Positions 12,514 to 19,223 of a stretch of DNA of 26,069 bases are shown piece after piece. The DNA lies in NCBI GenBank assembly GCA_965653495.1, contig CBFHAJ010000037.1:1-26069 (forward strand). The letters are read 5' to 3'. The notes under the pieces are model-generated. The model did no database searches. It saw only the letters and a list, made by a program, of their open reading frames with translations, and was not told where the DNA came from. The position numbers were made by a program, and so were the translations under genes. Position 1 is the stretch's first letter. Every line of letters begins with the position of its first letter. Source of the stretch: AG41 sp965653495. GTDB lineage: Bacteria; Gemmatimonadota; Gemmatimonadetes; Gemmatimonadales; GWC2-71-9.

Positions 12514-13317
12514 ATGGACCGCCCCCGTGCCCGCCTCGTGGGAGGTCGCCTGGTTGCCGGAGATGTCCTGCTGGCTGAAGCGATCCATCGGGACGCCTGC
12601 GCCTGTCAGGAGCACGCGTTCGGCGTCGCCCATTTCACTGTGCTGTTGCGCGGCACATTCGAAGAGATTGCCGGCTCGTGGGCCCGTTCGATGCGCCCGC
12701 TGAGCACCACCTTTTCGCCACCCAGTCTCGCGCACCGGGACCGTATCGGGCACGACGGCGCACGGCTGTTTACTGTGTGGCTCGGCCGATCGCTGGCTGA
12801 CGAGTTCCTGCTGCGGTCAGATTTCTGGCAGGGCCCGCGTGAGTGGGAGTCCGCGGCGGTGGCGCTGCCGCTGCTGAGGCTCTACACCGCGCTCCTCAAC
12901 ACACCGGAGTCGCTCGATGCATTCGCCGTCGAAGACCGGCTGGCGCTCCTGATCGATACGCTGCATTCGCCCCACGCAGTGCGCGAAACCAGGCGCCCCC
13001 GGTGGGTGGACGGCGCGCGGGAACGAATCGCCGACAGCCCGCACGCCGCGCTGCGCATCGTGGACCTGGCACGCGACGCGGGGGTCCACCCGGTCCACTT
13101 CGCGCGCACGTTCCGGCAATTCCTCGGCGTGCGGCCGGTGGAATACCGCACGCGCGCCCGCGTGGCGGCCGGGTGTCGTCTGGCCGCCGCGACGTCCCTG
13201 CCACTCTCCCAGGTCGCGCTCACCGTGGGCTTCGCCGACCAGAGCCACATGACCCGCGCGTTTGCCCGGGTGCTCGGCATCGGGCCCGGGGCGTATCGGG
13301 CGTTGCTCAGCGACTAG
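12514..13317 (+). CDS. AraC-family transcriptional regulator
   Basis: The 267-aa protein starts at ATG 12514. The C-terminal 100 residues carry the double helix-turn-helix of the AraC/XylS family: ALRIVDLARDAGVHPVHFARTFRQFLGVRPVEYRTRARVAAGCRLAAATSLPLSQVALTVGFADQSHMTRAFARVLGIGPGAYRALL. The second helix-turn-helix contains the family signature (VGFADQSHMTRAF...G..P..YR). The N-terminal part (residues 1-110; EHAFGVAHFTVLLRGTFEE, TFSPPSLAHRDRIGHDGARLFTVWL) is a cupin-like effector domain seen in AraC proteins that sense small molecules. The ligand is unknown. The YceI-type gene begins 68 bp downstream on the same strand with its own ribosome binding site, so it is a candidate target or operon partner. 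Confidence 0.93.
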   Translation: MDRPRARLVGGRLVAGDVLLAEAIHRDACACQEHAFGVAHFTVLLRGTFEEIAGSWARSMRPLSTTFSPPSLAHRDRIGHDGARLFTVWLGRSLADEFLLRSDFWQGPREWESAAVALPLLRLYTALLNTPESLDAFAVEDRLALLIDTLHSPHAVRETRRPRWVDGARERIADSPHAALRIVDLARDAGVHPVHFARTFRQFLGVRPVEYRTRARVAAGCRLAAATSLPLSQVALTVGFADQSHMTRAFARVLGIGPGAYRALLSD

Positions 13318-13385
13318 TTGCATTTGTTCAAGACGCTCCATCCCTGAGATCGCATCCTTCCGGCGTCGCGACAGGAAGGACGCCG

Positions 13386-14387
13386 ATGCTTTCGCCAACG
13401 CCGTTGGTCGTCTGGGCCGCACTCACGACCCCCGGGCTCCCTCGACCCGCCGCTCAGCCGGCTCAGGTGTGCACCGCCGACAACGCGCACTCGCTCATGG
13501 ACTTCACGGTGCGGCTGCTCGGCTTCAATCGGGTGCGCGGCACGTTTGCTGGCTGGCGTGCCAGCGTCTACTACGACCCGGATACGCTGGCACACTCGTC
13601 GGTGACGTTCGTGGCAGACGCCGCATCCATCTCCACCGGCGACTCCGACCGCGACGCCGACCTGAAGCGCCCGAGCTTCTTCGACGTCGCCCGCTTCCCG
13701 CGCATCCGGTTTCAGAGCACGAAGGTGGAGCCCACTGCGCAGGGCTTCACGGTGACGGGGGATCTCACCATCCGCGACACCACCCGCCAGATCCGCCTGC
13801 CGGTCCAGGTCATCGCTCCACCTGGGACGGACCCCTTCGACAACTGGCGCGTGTCGTTCGGAACCAGTGTGACGCTGAACCGGCGCGATTTCGGGGTGGT
13901 GGGCCCGCCTTTTTGGAACCACGCCATCTCCGATTCGCTCGTCGTCGAGATCGAGATCGGCTGCCGCGTGTGGAATTACGGGCGGCTCGATTGGAGCTCC
14001 GGCCCGGCTCGGCGATCGGTGGGCGAGCTGCTGTTCACCGCCGTCGACTCGGGGCGGCTCGCCGCCGCCCTGACACAGGCGCGCGCGCTCTGGGCCAGAC
14101 GCCAGCAGGATACGACCTGGGACTTCCGCGGCTGGGACTTCGAGAACGCCGCCATGCGACTCACCCGGCGTGGCCAGCTGCGCGACGCGCTCGCGATTCT
14201 CGACCTGGGCGTCGAGTTGCACCAAGGCAGGCGGGCTGAGGAGTTAGCGTCGTTGCTGACACGGCGTGGTGAGGTGCGGCTGCGTGCGGAACGCCGTACG
14301 GAGGCGACCGCCGACCTGCGCCAGGCCACCCTGCTCGATCCGGACAACACCGACGCGATAGAGTGGCTGCGGCACAGCGGGGGCTAG
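13386..14387 (+). CDS. exported YceI-family protein with TPR-like C-terminal extension
   Basis: Start ATG 13386 follows AGGAAGGA at a normal distance; the frame remains open far upstream into the AraC gene, but that part is only a shadow. The 333-aa product has a leader rich in Pro and Ala (MLSPTPLVVWAALTTPGLPRPAAQ). The YceI lipocalin-like domain covers about residues 30-195: SLMDFTVRLLGFNRVRGTFAGW, ADAASISTGDSDRDADLKRPSFFDVARFPRIRFQSTKVE, FTVTGDLTIRDTTRQIRLPVQV, SFGTSVTLNRRDFGV. YceI proteins bind isoprenoid-type lipids in the periplasm. Residues about 205-333 add an Arg/Ala/Leu-rich helical region with TPR-like repeats (GQLRDALAILDLGVELHQG, RAERRTEATADLRQATLLDPDNTDAIEWL). Ordinary YceI proteins are about 190 aa, so this is a fusion. 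Confidence 0.9.
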   Translation: MLSPTPLVVWAALTTPGLPRPAAQPAQVCTADNAHSLMDFTVRLLGFNRVRGTFAGWRASVYYDPDTLAHSSVTFVADAASISTGDSDRDADLKRPSFFDVARFPRIRFQSTKVEPTAQGFTVTGDLTIRDTTRQIRLPVQVIAPPGTDPFDNWRVSFGTSVTLNRRDFGVVGPPFWNHAISDSLVVEIEIGCRVWNYGRLDWSSGPARRSVGELLFTAVDSGRLAAALTQARALWARRQQDTTWDFRGWDFENAAMRLTRRGQLRDALAILDLGVELHQGRRAEELASLLTRRGEVRLRAERRTEATADLRQATLLDPDNTDAIEWLRHSGG

Positions 14388-14413
14388 ATCCGTTATAGGC
14401 CGCGCCCGTCGAG

Positions 14414-15085
14414 TCACTCCTCCTCGGCGACCTGTGCGGCAAGTCGCCGCGGGTCCTCGAACAGTCGTCCGCTGATCGCACCGAACAGCAACCCGCCAAT
14501 GTGTGCCAGGTAGGCCACCCCACCGGTCTGCGCCGTGGCGACGGTGCCGACGCTCACGAGCTGAATGAGGAACCACAGACCGATGAGCAGCGCAGCCGGC
14601 ACGAACGTGACGCGCACGAACACGAAGATGATCAGAACGGTGCGAATCTTGTCGCGCGGGTAGGTGACGAGAAACGCCCCCATCACCGCGGCGATCGCGC
14701 CGCTCGCCCCGAGGTTCGGGACGGTTGAGCCGGGACTGGCGAGCACCTGCGCCACCATCGCCACCACCCCGCCCACGAGATAGAACACCGCGTAGCGCGC
14801 CGGGCCCATCGCCCCTTCGATGTCGGGACCGAACACCCACAGAAACAGCATGTTGCCGAGGATGTGCAGCCAGCTGGCGTGCAGAAACATCGCGGTCACG
14901 AGTGTGATCCAGTGATGACCGGCGACGATGTCGGCGGGAACCGCTGACCACCGCGTCACGAAAGGATCGCCGCCCCCCAGCTCCAGGGCAAAGACGACCC
15001 CATTGAGGATGATGATGAGCGTCGTGACGACGGGGGGAGTCACCGGGCGGCGGGATGCGTCCCGGAGCGGAATCATCGTTCCCAT
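14414..15085 (-). CDS. rhomboid-family intramembrane serine protease
   Basis: The likely start is ATG 15085 (MGTMIPLRDASRR); ATG 15076 is possible, and the frame upstream to 15166 overlaps the divergent gene and looks non-coding. The 223-aa protein has six hydrophobic segments. It has the rhomboid L1 motif region, HHWITLVTAMFLHASWLHILGNMLFLWVFG (H...N), then the catalytic GASGAI with S128 and the catalytic histidine H195 in YLAHIGGLLFG. This is the usual Ser-His dyad of bacterial rhomboids, which cleave transmembrane substrates within the inner membrane. The length and single compact core match the short bacterial form. The divergent amidohydrolase gene begins 53 bp away, so the promoters share this short gap. 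The substrate is unknown. Confidence 0.92.
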   Translation of the reverse strand: MGTMIPLRDASRRPVTPPVVTTLIIILNGVVFALELGGGDPFVTRWSAVPADIVAGHHWITLVTAMFLHASWLHILGNMLFLWVFGPDIEGAMGPARYAVFYLVGGVVAMVAQVLASPGSTVPNLGASGAIAAVMGAFLVTYPRDKIRTVLIIFVFVRVTFVPAALLIGLWFLIQLVSVGTVATAQTGGVAYLAHIGGLLFGAISGRLFEDPRRLAAQVAEEE

Positions 15086-15098
15086 AGGGCCTTGAACG

Positions 15099-15127
15099 TT
15101 GCGCGCCGCGCGCGCCGCCGCTAGAGT
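15099..15127 (+). promoter_or_regulatory. candidate promoter of the amidohydrolase gene
   Basis: TTGCGC (15099-15104) and TAGAGT (15122-15127) are spaced by 17 bp in the 53-bp gap between the divergent rhomboid and amidohydrolase genes. Transcription would start near 15134, five bases before the GTG start codon, implying an almost leaderless message. This rests on hexamer matching only. Confidence 0.3.
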
Positions 15128-15138
15128 CTTGAGCTCCC

Positions 15139-16602
15139 GTGATAACCACTCTCCGGCTCGTCGCACTCACCGCTCTCCTCGCCGCGGCCGTGGCTCTCGC
15201 TCGCGCCCACACCGAGGCGTACGACGTCGTGCTGGTCGGGGGACGCGTGCTCGATCCGGAGACGGGTCTCGATGCCGTTCGCAACGTGGGCGTCCAGGGC
15301 GGCCGCATCGCGGCCGTGACGACAGACCTCCCCGTCGCCAAGGAAACGCTCACCGTGACGGGGCTCGTCGTGTCTCCCGGCTTCATAGATCTGCACGTGC
15401 ACGGTCAGGACTCGGAGAGCTACCGCTACTACGCGCACGACGGGGTGACGACCGCGCTCGAGCTCGAGATCGGGACCTACCCGGTGGCGCCCTGGTATGA
15501 CGCGCGTGCGGGCCACGCCCTCATCAACTATGGCGTCTCGGCCGGGCACCTTGGCGCGCGGCGGGCGCTACTGCGGCACGATCAGTCGCTCGCCGGCGCC
15601 GCCACGTTGCTCGACACCAGTCGCGCCTGGACGCACGCCGCACTGCCCGACGCGGAGTTGCCGCGGCTGGACTCCCTACTCGCGCAGGGGCTCGCCGATG
15701 GGGGACTCGGCATAGGGTTCGGCATCGCGTACGTGCCCGGGGCGAGTCGGGCGGAGATCCTCAGCGCGTTCCGGGTCGCGGCGGGGCAGGGAGTCCCCTG
15801 TTTTGTGCACCTGCGCGAGGGCGGGAGAGATCCCGTCACCGGTGGCGGCGTGGCGGCGTTACAGGAGGTGATCGCCGACGCGGCCGCGAGCGGCGCCGCG
15901 CTCCACGTGGTGCATGTCACGAGCATGGGCCAGGCGGACACGCCGCTGTTGCTCGAGCTGATCGCCGGTGCGCGGGCGCGCGGCCTGGACGTCACGACGG
16001 AGGCCTACCCCTACACGGCCGGGTCCACCTCCATCCAGTCGGCGGTGTTCGATCGCGGGTGGCAAGAGCGGATGGGCATCGGGTATCACGACATTCTCTA
16101 TCCGCCGACGGGCGAGCGCCTCACCCGGGCGCGCTTCCAGCAGCTGCGCCGCTCGGGCGGCGTGGTGGTGATCTTCATGATCCCCGACAGTGTGGTGCGC
16201 ATGGCGCTCGCCGACTCCCTTGTGCTGGTGGCGAGCGACGGCCTTTCGCCGCACGGTCACCCCCGGCTCGCCGGGACGCACGCGCGTGTGCTGGGTCGCT
16301 ACGTGCGTGACTCGAGCGTGCTGAGCCTGATGGACGCGGTGCGGAAGATGACCCTGATGCCGGCCGCGCGGCTCGAGCGCATGGTGCCGGCGATGCACGC
16401 CAAGGGGCGGGTGCAGGTGGGAGCGGACGCCGACATCACGGTGTTCGATCCTGGCCGTGTCATCGATCGCGCGACCTACGAGCGGCCGGCCCAGTTCTCG
16501 GACGGGATCGTGCACGTCCTCGTGAACGGGACGTTCGTGGTGCGGAACGGCGCGTCGGTGGGTGGAGTGTATCCGGGACGGGCGGTGCGGCGGGGGCGTT
16601 AA
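15139..16602 (+). CDS. exported amidohydrolase, N-acyl-D-amino-acid deacylase-like
   Basis: The 487-aa protein starts at GTG 15139 and has a hydrophobic leader (MITTLRLVALTALLAAAVALARA). It then follows the amidohydrolase-superfamily plan: DVVLVGGRVLDPETGLDAVRNVGVQGGRIAAV, VSPGFIDLHVHG with metal ligands H86 and H88, CFVHLREGG, ALHVVHVTSMG, VTTEAYPYTAG near E288, and the conserved ASDG (D367). The C-terminal GRVQVGADADITVFDPGRV strand closes the composite beta domain. The EAYPYTAGSTSIQS segment and overall layout point to the D-aminoacylase branch, which hydrolyses N-acyl-D-amino acids. Family enzymes are often cytoplasmic; the leader suggests export here, perhaps to act on peptidoglycan-derived or environmental D-amino-acid derivatives. 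Exact substrate specificity cannot be read from the sequence. Confidence 0.9.
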   Translation: MITTLRLVALTALLAAAVALARAHTEAYDVVLVGGRVLDPETGLDAVRNVGVQGGRIAAVTTDLPVAKETLTVTGLVVSPGFIDLHVHGQDSESYRYYAHDGVTTALELEIGTYPVAPWYDARAGHALINYGVSAGHLGARRALLRHDQSLAGAATLLDTSRAWTHAALPDAELPRLDSLLAQGLADGGLGIGFGIAYVPGASRAEILSAFRVAAGQGVPCFVHLREGGRDPVTGGGVAALQEVIADAAASGAALHVVHVTSMGQADTPLLLELIAGARARGLDVTTEAYPYTAGSTSIQSAVFDRGWQERMGIGYHDILYPPTGERLTRARFQQLRRSGGVVVIFMIPDSVVRMALADSLVLVASDGLSPHGHPRLAGTHARVLGRYVRDSSVLSLMDAVRKMTLMPAARLERMVPAMHAKGRVQVGADADITVFDPGRVIDRATYERPAQFSDGIVHVLVNGTFVVRNGASVGGVYPGRAVRRGR

Positions 16603-16615
16603 AGCCATGGAATCG

Positions 16616-16635
16616 TCGCTGCGCTCAGGATGACA
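16616..16635 (+). repeat. short intergenic repeat with GCTCAGGATGACA core, copy 1
   Basis: TCGCTGCGCTCAGGATGACA lies in the 79-bp gap between convergent genes. The 13-bp core (16623-16635) recurs exactly at 23676-23688, also between convergent genes. Similar 'cgcTCAGGATGACa' elements are scattered through some GC-rich soil bacterial genomes; that last statement is from memory, not measured here. Confidence 0.55.
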
Positions 16636-16681
16636 AGTCCGGGGGCGCGCTTGCAGAGGAAGAGGGGAGTCCTCCGCTGCT

Positions 16682-18814
16682 TCAGTCCTTGAGACCTTCG
16701 ACCTTGCCCCGCAGGACGGTGATCGACGCTTTGGGAAGGGTGACCGTGGACGGCGCTTGAAGAGTAGTCGCTACGGGCGGATGATCAGGATCCGGATGAC
16801 TGTTCGGTCCATCGTTGATCCACACGTACTGCTCGCTCCCGAACGACACGAAAGTCACCGGTCCGGAGAACGACGTATTACGCTTGCTCTTCGTGTCGTC
16901 GAACACCACCCGCACGCTGTGGGGATTGGTTGCGTCGCGATTGACCAACATCAGGGACCAGTTGCCGTCGGGACGCCGCACCGCGTAGGAGGTGACCAGC
17001 TGATTCCCCGCGGCATCCGTGACATCGCTCGCGCTCGCGAACATCTGATGGACGCCGGCGCGGTGCTGCACCCACTCCAGATTGATCATGTGCGCGGCGT
17101 AATACGTCGCCGTATATCCCTTGATGGTGTAGGTCTCGTCCGACACGAAATTCGACCACGACGACCACCCGAGACAGGTGTTCTGCACGCCCTGCGGCTG
17201 AATCGGCGAATGGTAGAACGCCGCGCCTCCGCCCTCGAAGAACGAGCCGATGTTGTCCGCCAGCCACAGGGCTCCAAAGATCGTGGTCATGGGCCCGGTC
17301 AACGACCAGGACAGGTGACTCTCGGTCACGATCAGCGGCACGTTCTGCGGCACGCCGTCATCGCGCCACACGCGCAGGATGTGCGTCATGAGGCGCGGCT
17401 CGCTGTAGAGGGATTTCCACGTGATGTCGCACGGCTCGAACGGATAATGCTCGAACGAGACGAACGCGAGGTCGGCGAGCCGCTGGTGTGACTTCAGGTA
17501 GTCGACGAAGCGGCCCATCCACGACGTGCGGCCACGAGCGTCGGGCCAGAGCGTGATGTCTTCGTTCACTCCCTCGAACACCGGCCCTCCCAGCCTGAGC
17601 TTCGGGTCCACCTTGTGGAGGGCCGTGGCCCACTGGAGGTACAGCGCCGCATAGTCTTCCGGCACCGCGTGCTTGCCGTCGGGTTCTTCGCCCATTTCGA
17701 CGTACGCGACGGGATAGCCGCGCTGCTCGATGTAGGCGATCTGCGCCGCGGCATCGTCGGGGGTTCCGTACAACAGCGTGACCGGAATGATGGTGGGCAG
17801 GTTGTTCGTCAGTCCGCTGGTGAAGAACAGGTCGAAGCCGGTGTGCTGATAGCTGCCGCTCGAGTTCACGTCATCGGCGGAATGCCACGGATCAATTGAG
17901 GAGACGCAGTACGTGGTGGGTCGTTCATCGGGCTGCTTGGTCACCTCGACGAATGCCCCGCCCGCGTCGAGCGTGCCGGCTGCAATCTGCTGGATGGCGT
18001 ACCCCACGCAGTTGCGCACGTCGCCGGAGCCATGCTCGTCGCAGGTGTTCGACGACTGCGTCATCAGGATCCGCAGATAGCGCGTCGCGACCGGAGCGTC
18101 CATCAGCTTCAACGTCACCGTTCCGCCTTGCGCATTCTTTCGGGCCCCGGAGGGAAATACCTTCCATTCGCCCTTCGGGCCGCCATCGAAATCGAGCGCG
18201 TTGCTGCCGACCCAATACTCCACCTGGTACGTCGTGGCATACGGGCTCGCCCAGGCGATGCGGACCGCGCTCACCGGCTTCTCCGCTTGCAGGTCGACGA
18301 CCACCCACTGCGGATGCAGCGTGTCGCTCTCACCCGTGAACTTGCTGGTCAGATAGGGATTGCTCTTCCAATAGGTCAGGTTCGGCCCCGCCACCGGACG
18401 ATCGCCGCTGGTGGCGAAGCCGCGGTGGGGCAGGGCATACGCAAGGATGTAACGGATCGGCTCTTTGAGCTCGGTCGAGCCGGTGAAATAGCCGCTGCGA
18501 TGCGCCGCATCACTCCAGCTGCCGTTCTCGGTCCAGTGCCAGGCGGCCATGCGCAGCTCGGTGTTGTTGCGGTACGTGATCGGTCCCCACCCGGCCGAGA
18601 GCGCCTCCTGGATGATATGCGGCGTGTACACCCGGTTGATGTCGGTGCGCGAGAGGACGTCGATCGAGCTGCCCAGCGCGCTGTCGGGATCGAAGGTATT
18701 GATGACATGGCCCGGTGTGGCGTCGACGCGCACGGTCGCGACTTGGGCGGAGGCGTAGGTGGCCAGTGCCGTGAGGAGAAAGGCTGATCGGGCCGTGGTG
18801 CGGGCAGGCTTCAT
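16682..18814 (-). CDS. secreted clan GH-A glycoside hydrolase with discoidin-like module
   Basis: The chosen start is ATG 18814, because a signal peptide follows (MKPARTTARSAFLLTALATYASAQ); the frame upstream of it is unlikely to be coding. The 710-aa product opens with a GH39-like start (HVINTFDPDSALGSSIDVL, YTPHIIQEALSAGWGPITYRNNTELRM). An F5/8 type C/discoidin-like region follows (about residues 145-260: HPQWVVVDLQAEKPVSAVRIAWASPYATTYQVEYWVG...ATRYLRILM). The TIM-barrel part carries AYVEMGEEPDG (candidate acid/base E377, just before Pro) and VPLIVTESHLSW (candidate nucleophile E498). A C-terminal beta domain (NWSLMLVNRDATNPHSVRVVF) ends it. The layout fits clan GH-A enzymes such as GH39, GH30 or GH51, acting on plant or microbial polysaccharide in the periplasm or outside. 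Exact family and substrate are unresolved. Confidence 0.82.
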   Translation of the reverse strand: MKPARTTARSAFLLTALATYASAQVATVRVDATPGHVINTFDPDSALGSSIDVLSRTDINRVYTPHIIQEALSAGWGPITYRNNTELRMAAWHWTENGSWSDAAHRSGYFTGSTELKEPIRYILAYALPHRGFATSGDRPVAGPNLTYWKSNPYLTSKFTGESDTLHPQWVVVDLQAEKPVSAVRIAWASPYATTYQVEYWVGSNALDFDGGPKGEWKVFPSGARKNAQGGTVTLKLMDAPVATRYLRILMTQSSNTCDEHGSGDVRNCVGYAIQQIAAGTLDAGGAFVEVTKQPDERPTTYCVSSIDPWHSADDVNSSGSYQHTGFDLFFTSGLTNNLPTIIPVTLLYGTPDDAAAQIAYIEQRGYPVAYVEMGEEPDGKHAVPEDYAALYLQWATALHKVDPKLRLGGPVFEGVNEDITLWPDARGRTSWMGRFVDYLKSHQRLADLAFVSFEHYPFEPCDITWKSLYSEPRLMTHILRVWRDDGVPQNVPLIVTESHLSWSLTGPMTTIFGALWLADNIGSFFEGGGAAFYHSPIQPQGVQNTCLGWSSWSNFVSDETYTIKGYTATYYAAHMINLEWVQHRAGVHQMFASASDVTDAAGNQLVTSYAVRRPDGNWSLMLVNRDATNPHSVRVVFDDTKSKRNTSFSGPVTFVSFGSEQYVWINDGPNSHPDPDHPPVATTLQAPSTVTLPKASITVLRGKVEGLKD

Positions 18815-19016
18815 GGCGTCAAATCTGAGCCCAAAACCAGATCCTTGGGCGATCACACTTGCAGAAAGGAGGGGGAAAAGGGGAGAAGAGAATCGGGACG
18901 TGTGGTGAAGCCGCAACAGCGGCTCCAATTCTCAGCATGCCATAGCTTGACCGGACCGCACGTCCGATGGCCCCGAGAATGCAAGGGTGAGAAGGCGTCA
19001 ACTGGAGCGAACGAGC
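18815..19016. other. intergenic region upstream of the glycosidase gene
   Basis: This stretch should carry the minus-strand glycosidase promoter and leader. On the minus strand it includes the purine/pyrimidine-rich segment at 18861-18900 (gaaaggaggggg on the plus strand), which reads as CT-rich leader. I see no convincing promoter pair or RNA motif. Confidence 0.5.
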
Positions 19017-19217
19017 ATGCCTCAAGAACGGCCCAAGCGAGGTGGCGACCGGCGACACGGCTCGGGCCGGCGCATCGTCCGTGAACGGCGGCGGGACGCC
19101 GCGCCCGTGGCCGCGAAGCGCCGGCGCGGGGAAGACCGCCGGCACAGCGAGCCGCGGCGCGCGACGATCGAGCGCCGCGCGCCGCCCGAGGGCTTTCCGA
19201 AAAAGCGAACCGCCTGA
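19017..19217 (+). CDS. small Arg-rich hypothetical protein
   Basis: An ATG at 19017, preceded by GGAG about 9 nt upstream, opens a 66-aa frame. The product is strongly basic with recurring double-arginine units: KRGGDRRHGSGRR, KRRRGEDRRHSEPRR and IERRAPPEG, ending FPKKRTA. The spacing of RR pairs looks like an imperfect internal repeat rather than random translation, and the frame avoids stops in a region otherwise free of genes. Such a peptide could bind nucleic acid. Against it, Arg-rich frames arise readily in this GC-rich DNA, and no family is recognised. It lies between two minus-strand genes and converges on the Tricorn gene, stopping 7 bp before that gene's end. Confidence 0.4.
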   Translation: MPQERPKRGGDRRHGSGRRIVRERRRDAAPVAAKRRRGEDRRHSEPRRATIERRAPPEGFPKKRTA

Positions 19218-19223
19218 GCGAGT

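Noticed and set aside
12843..13385. Upstream extension of the YceI frame into the AraC gene
   Set aside because: The extension is in a different frame from the AraC protein and is Arg/Pro-rich; ATG 13386 has a good ribosome binding site.
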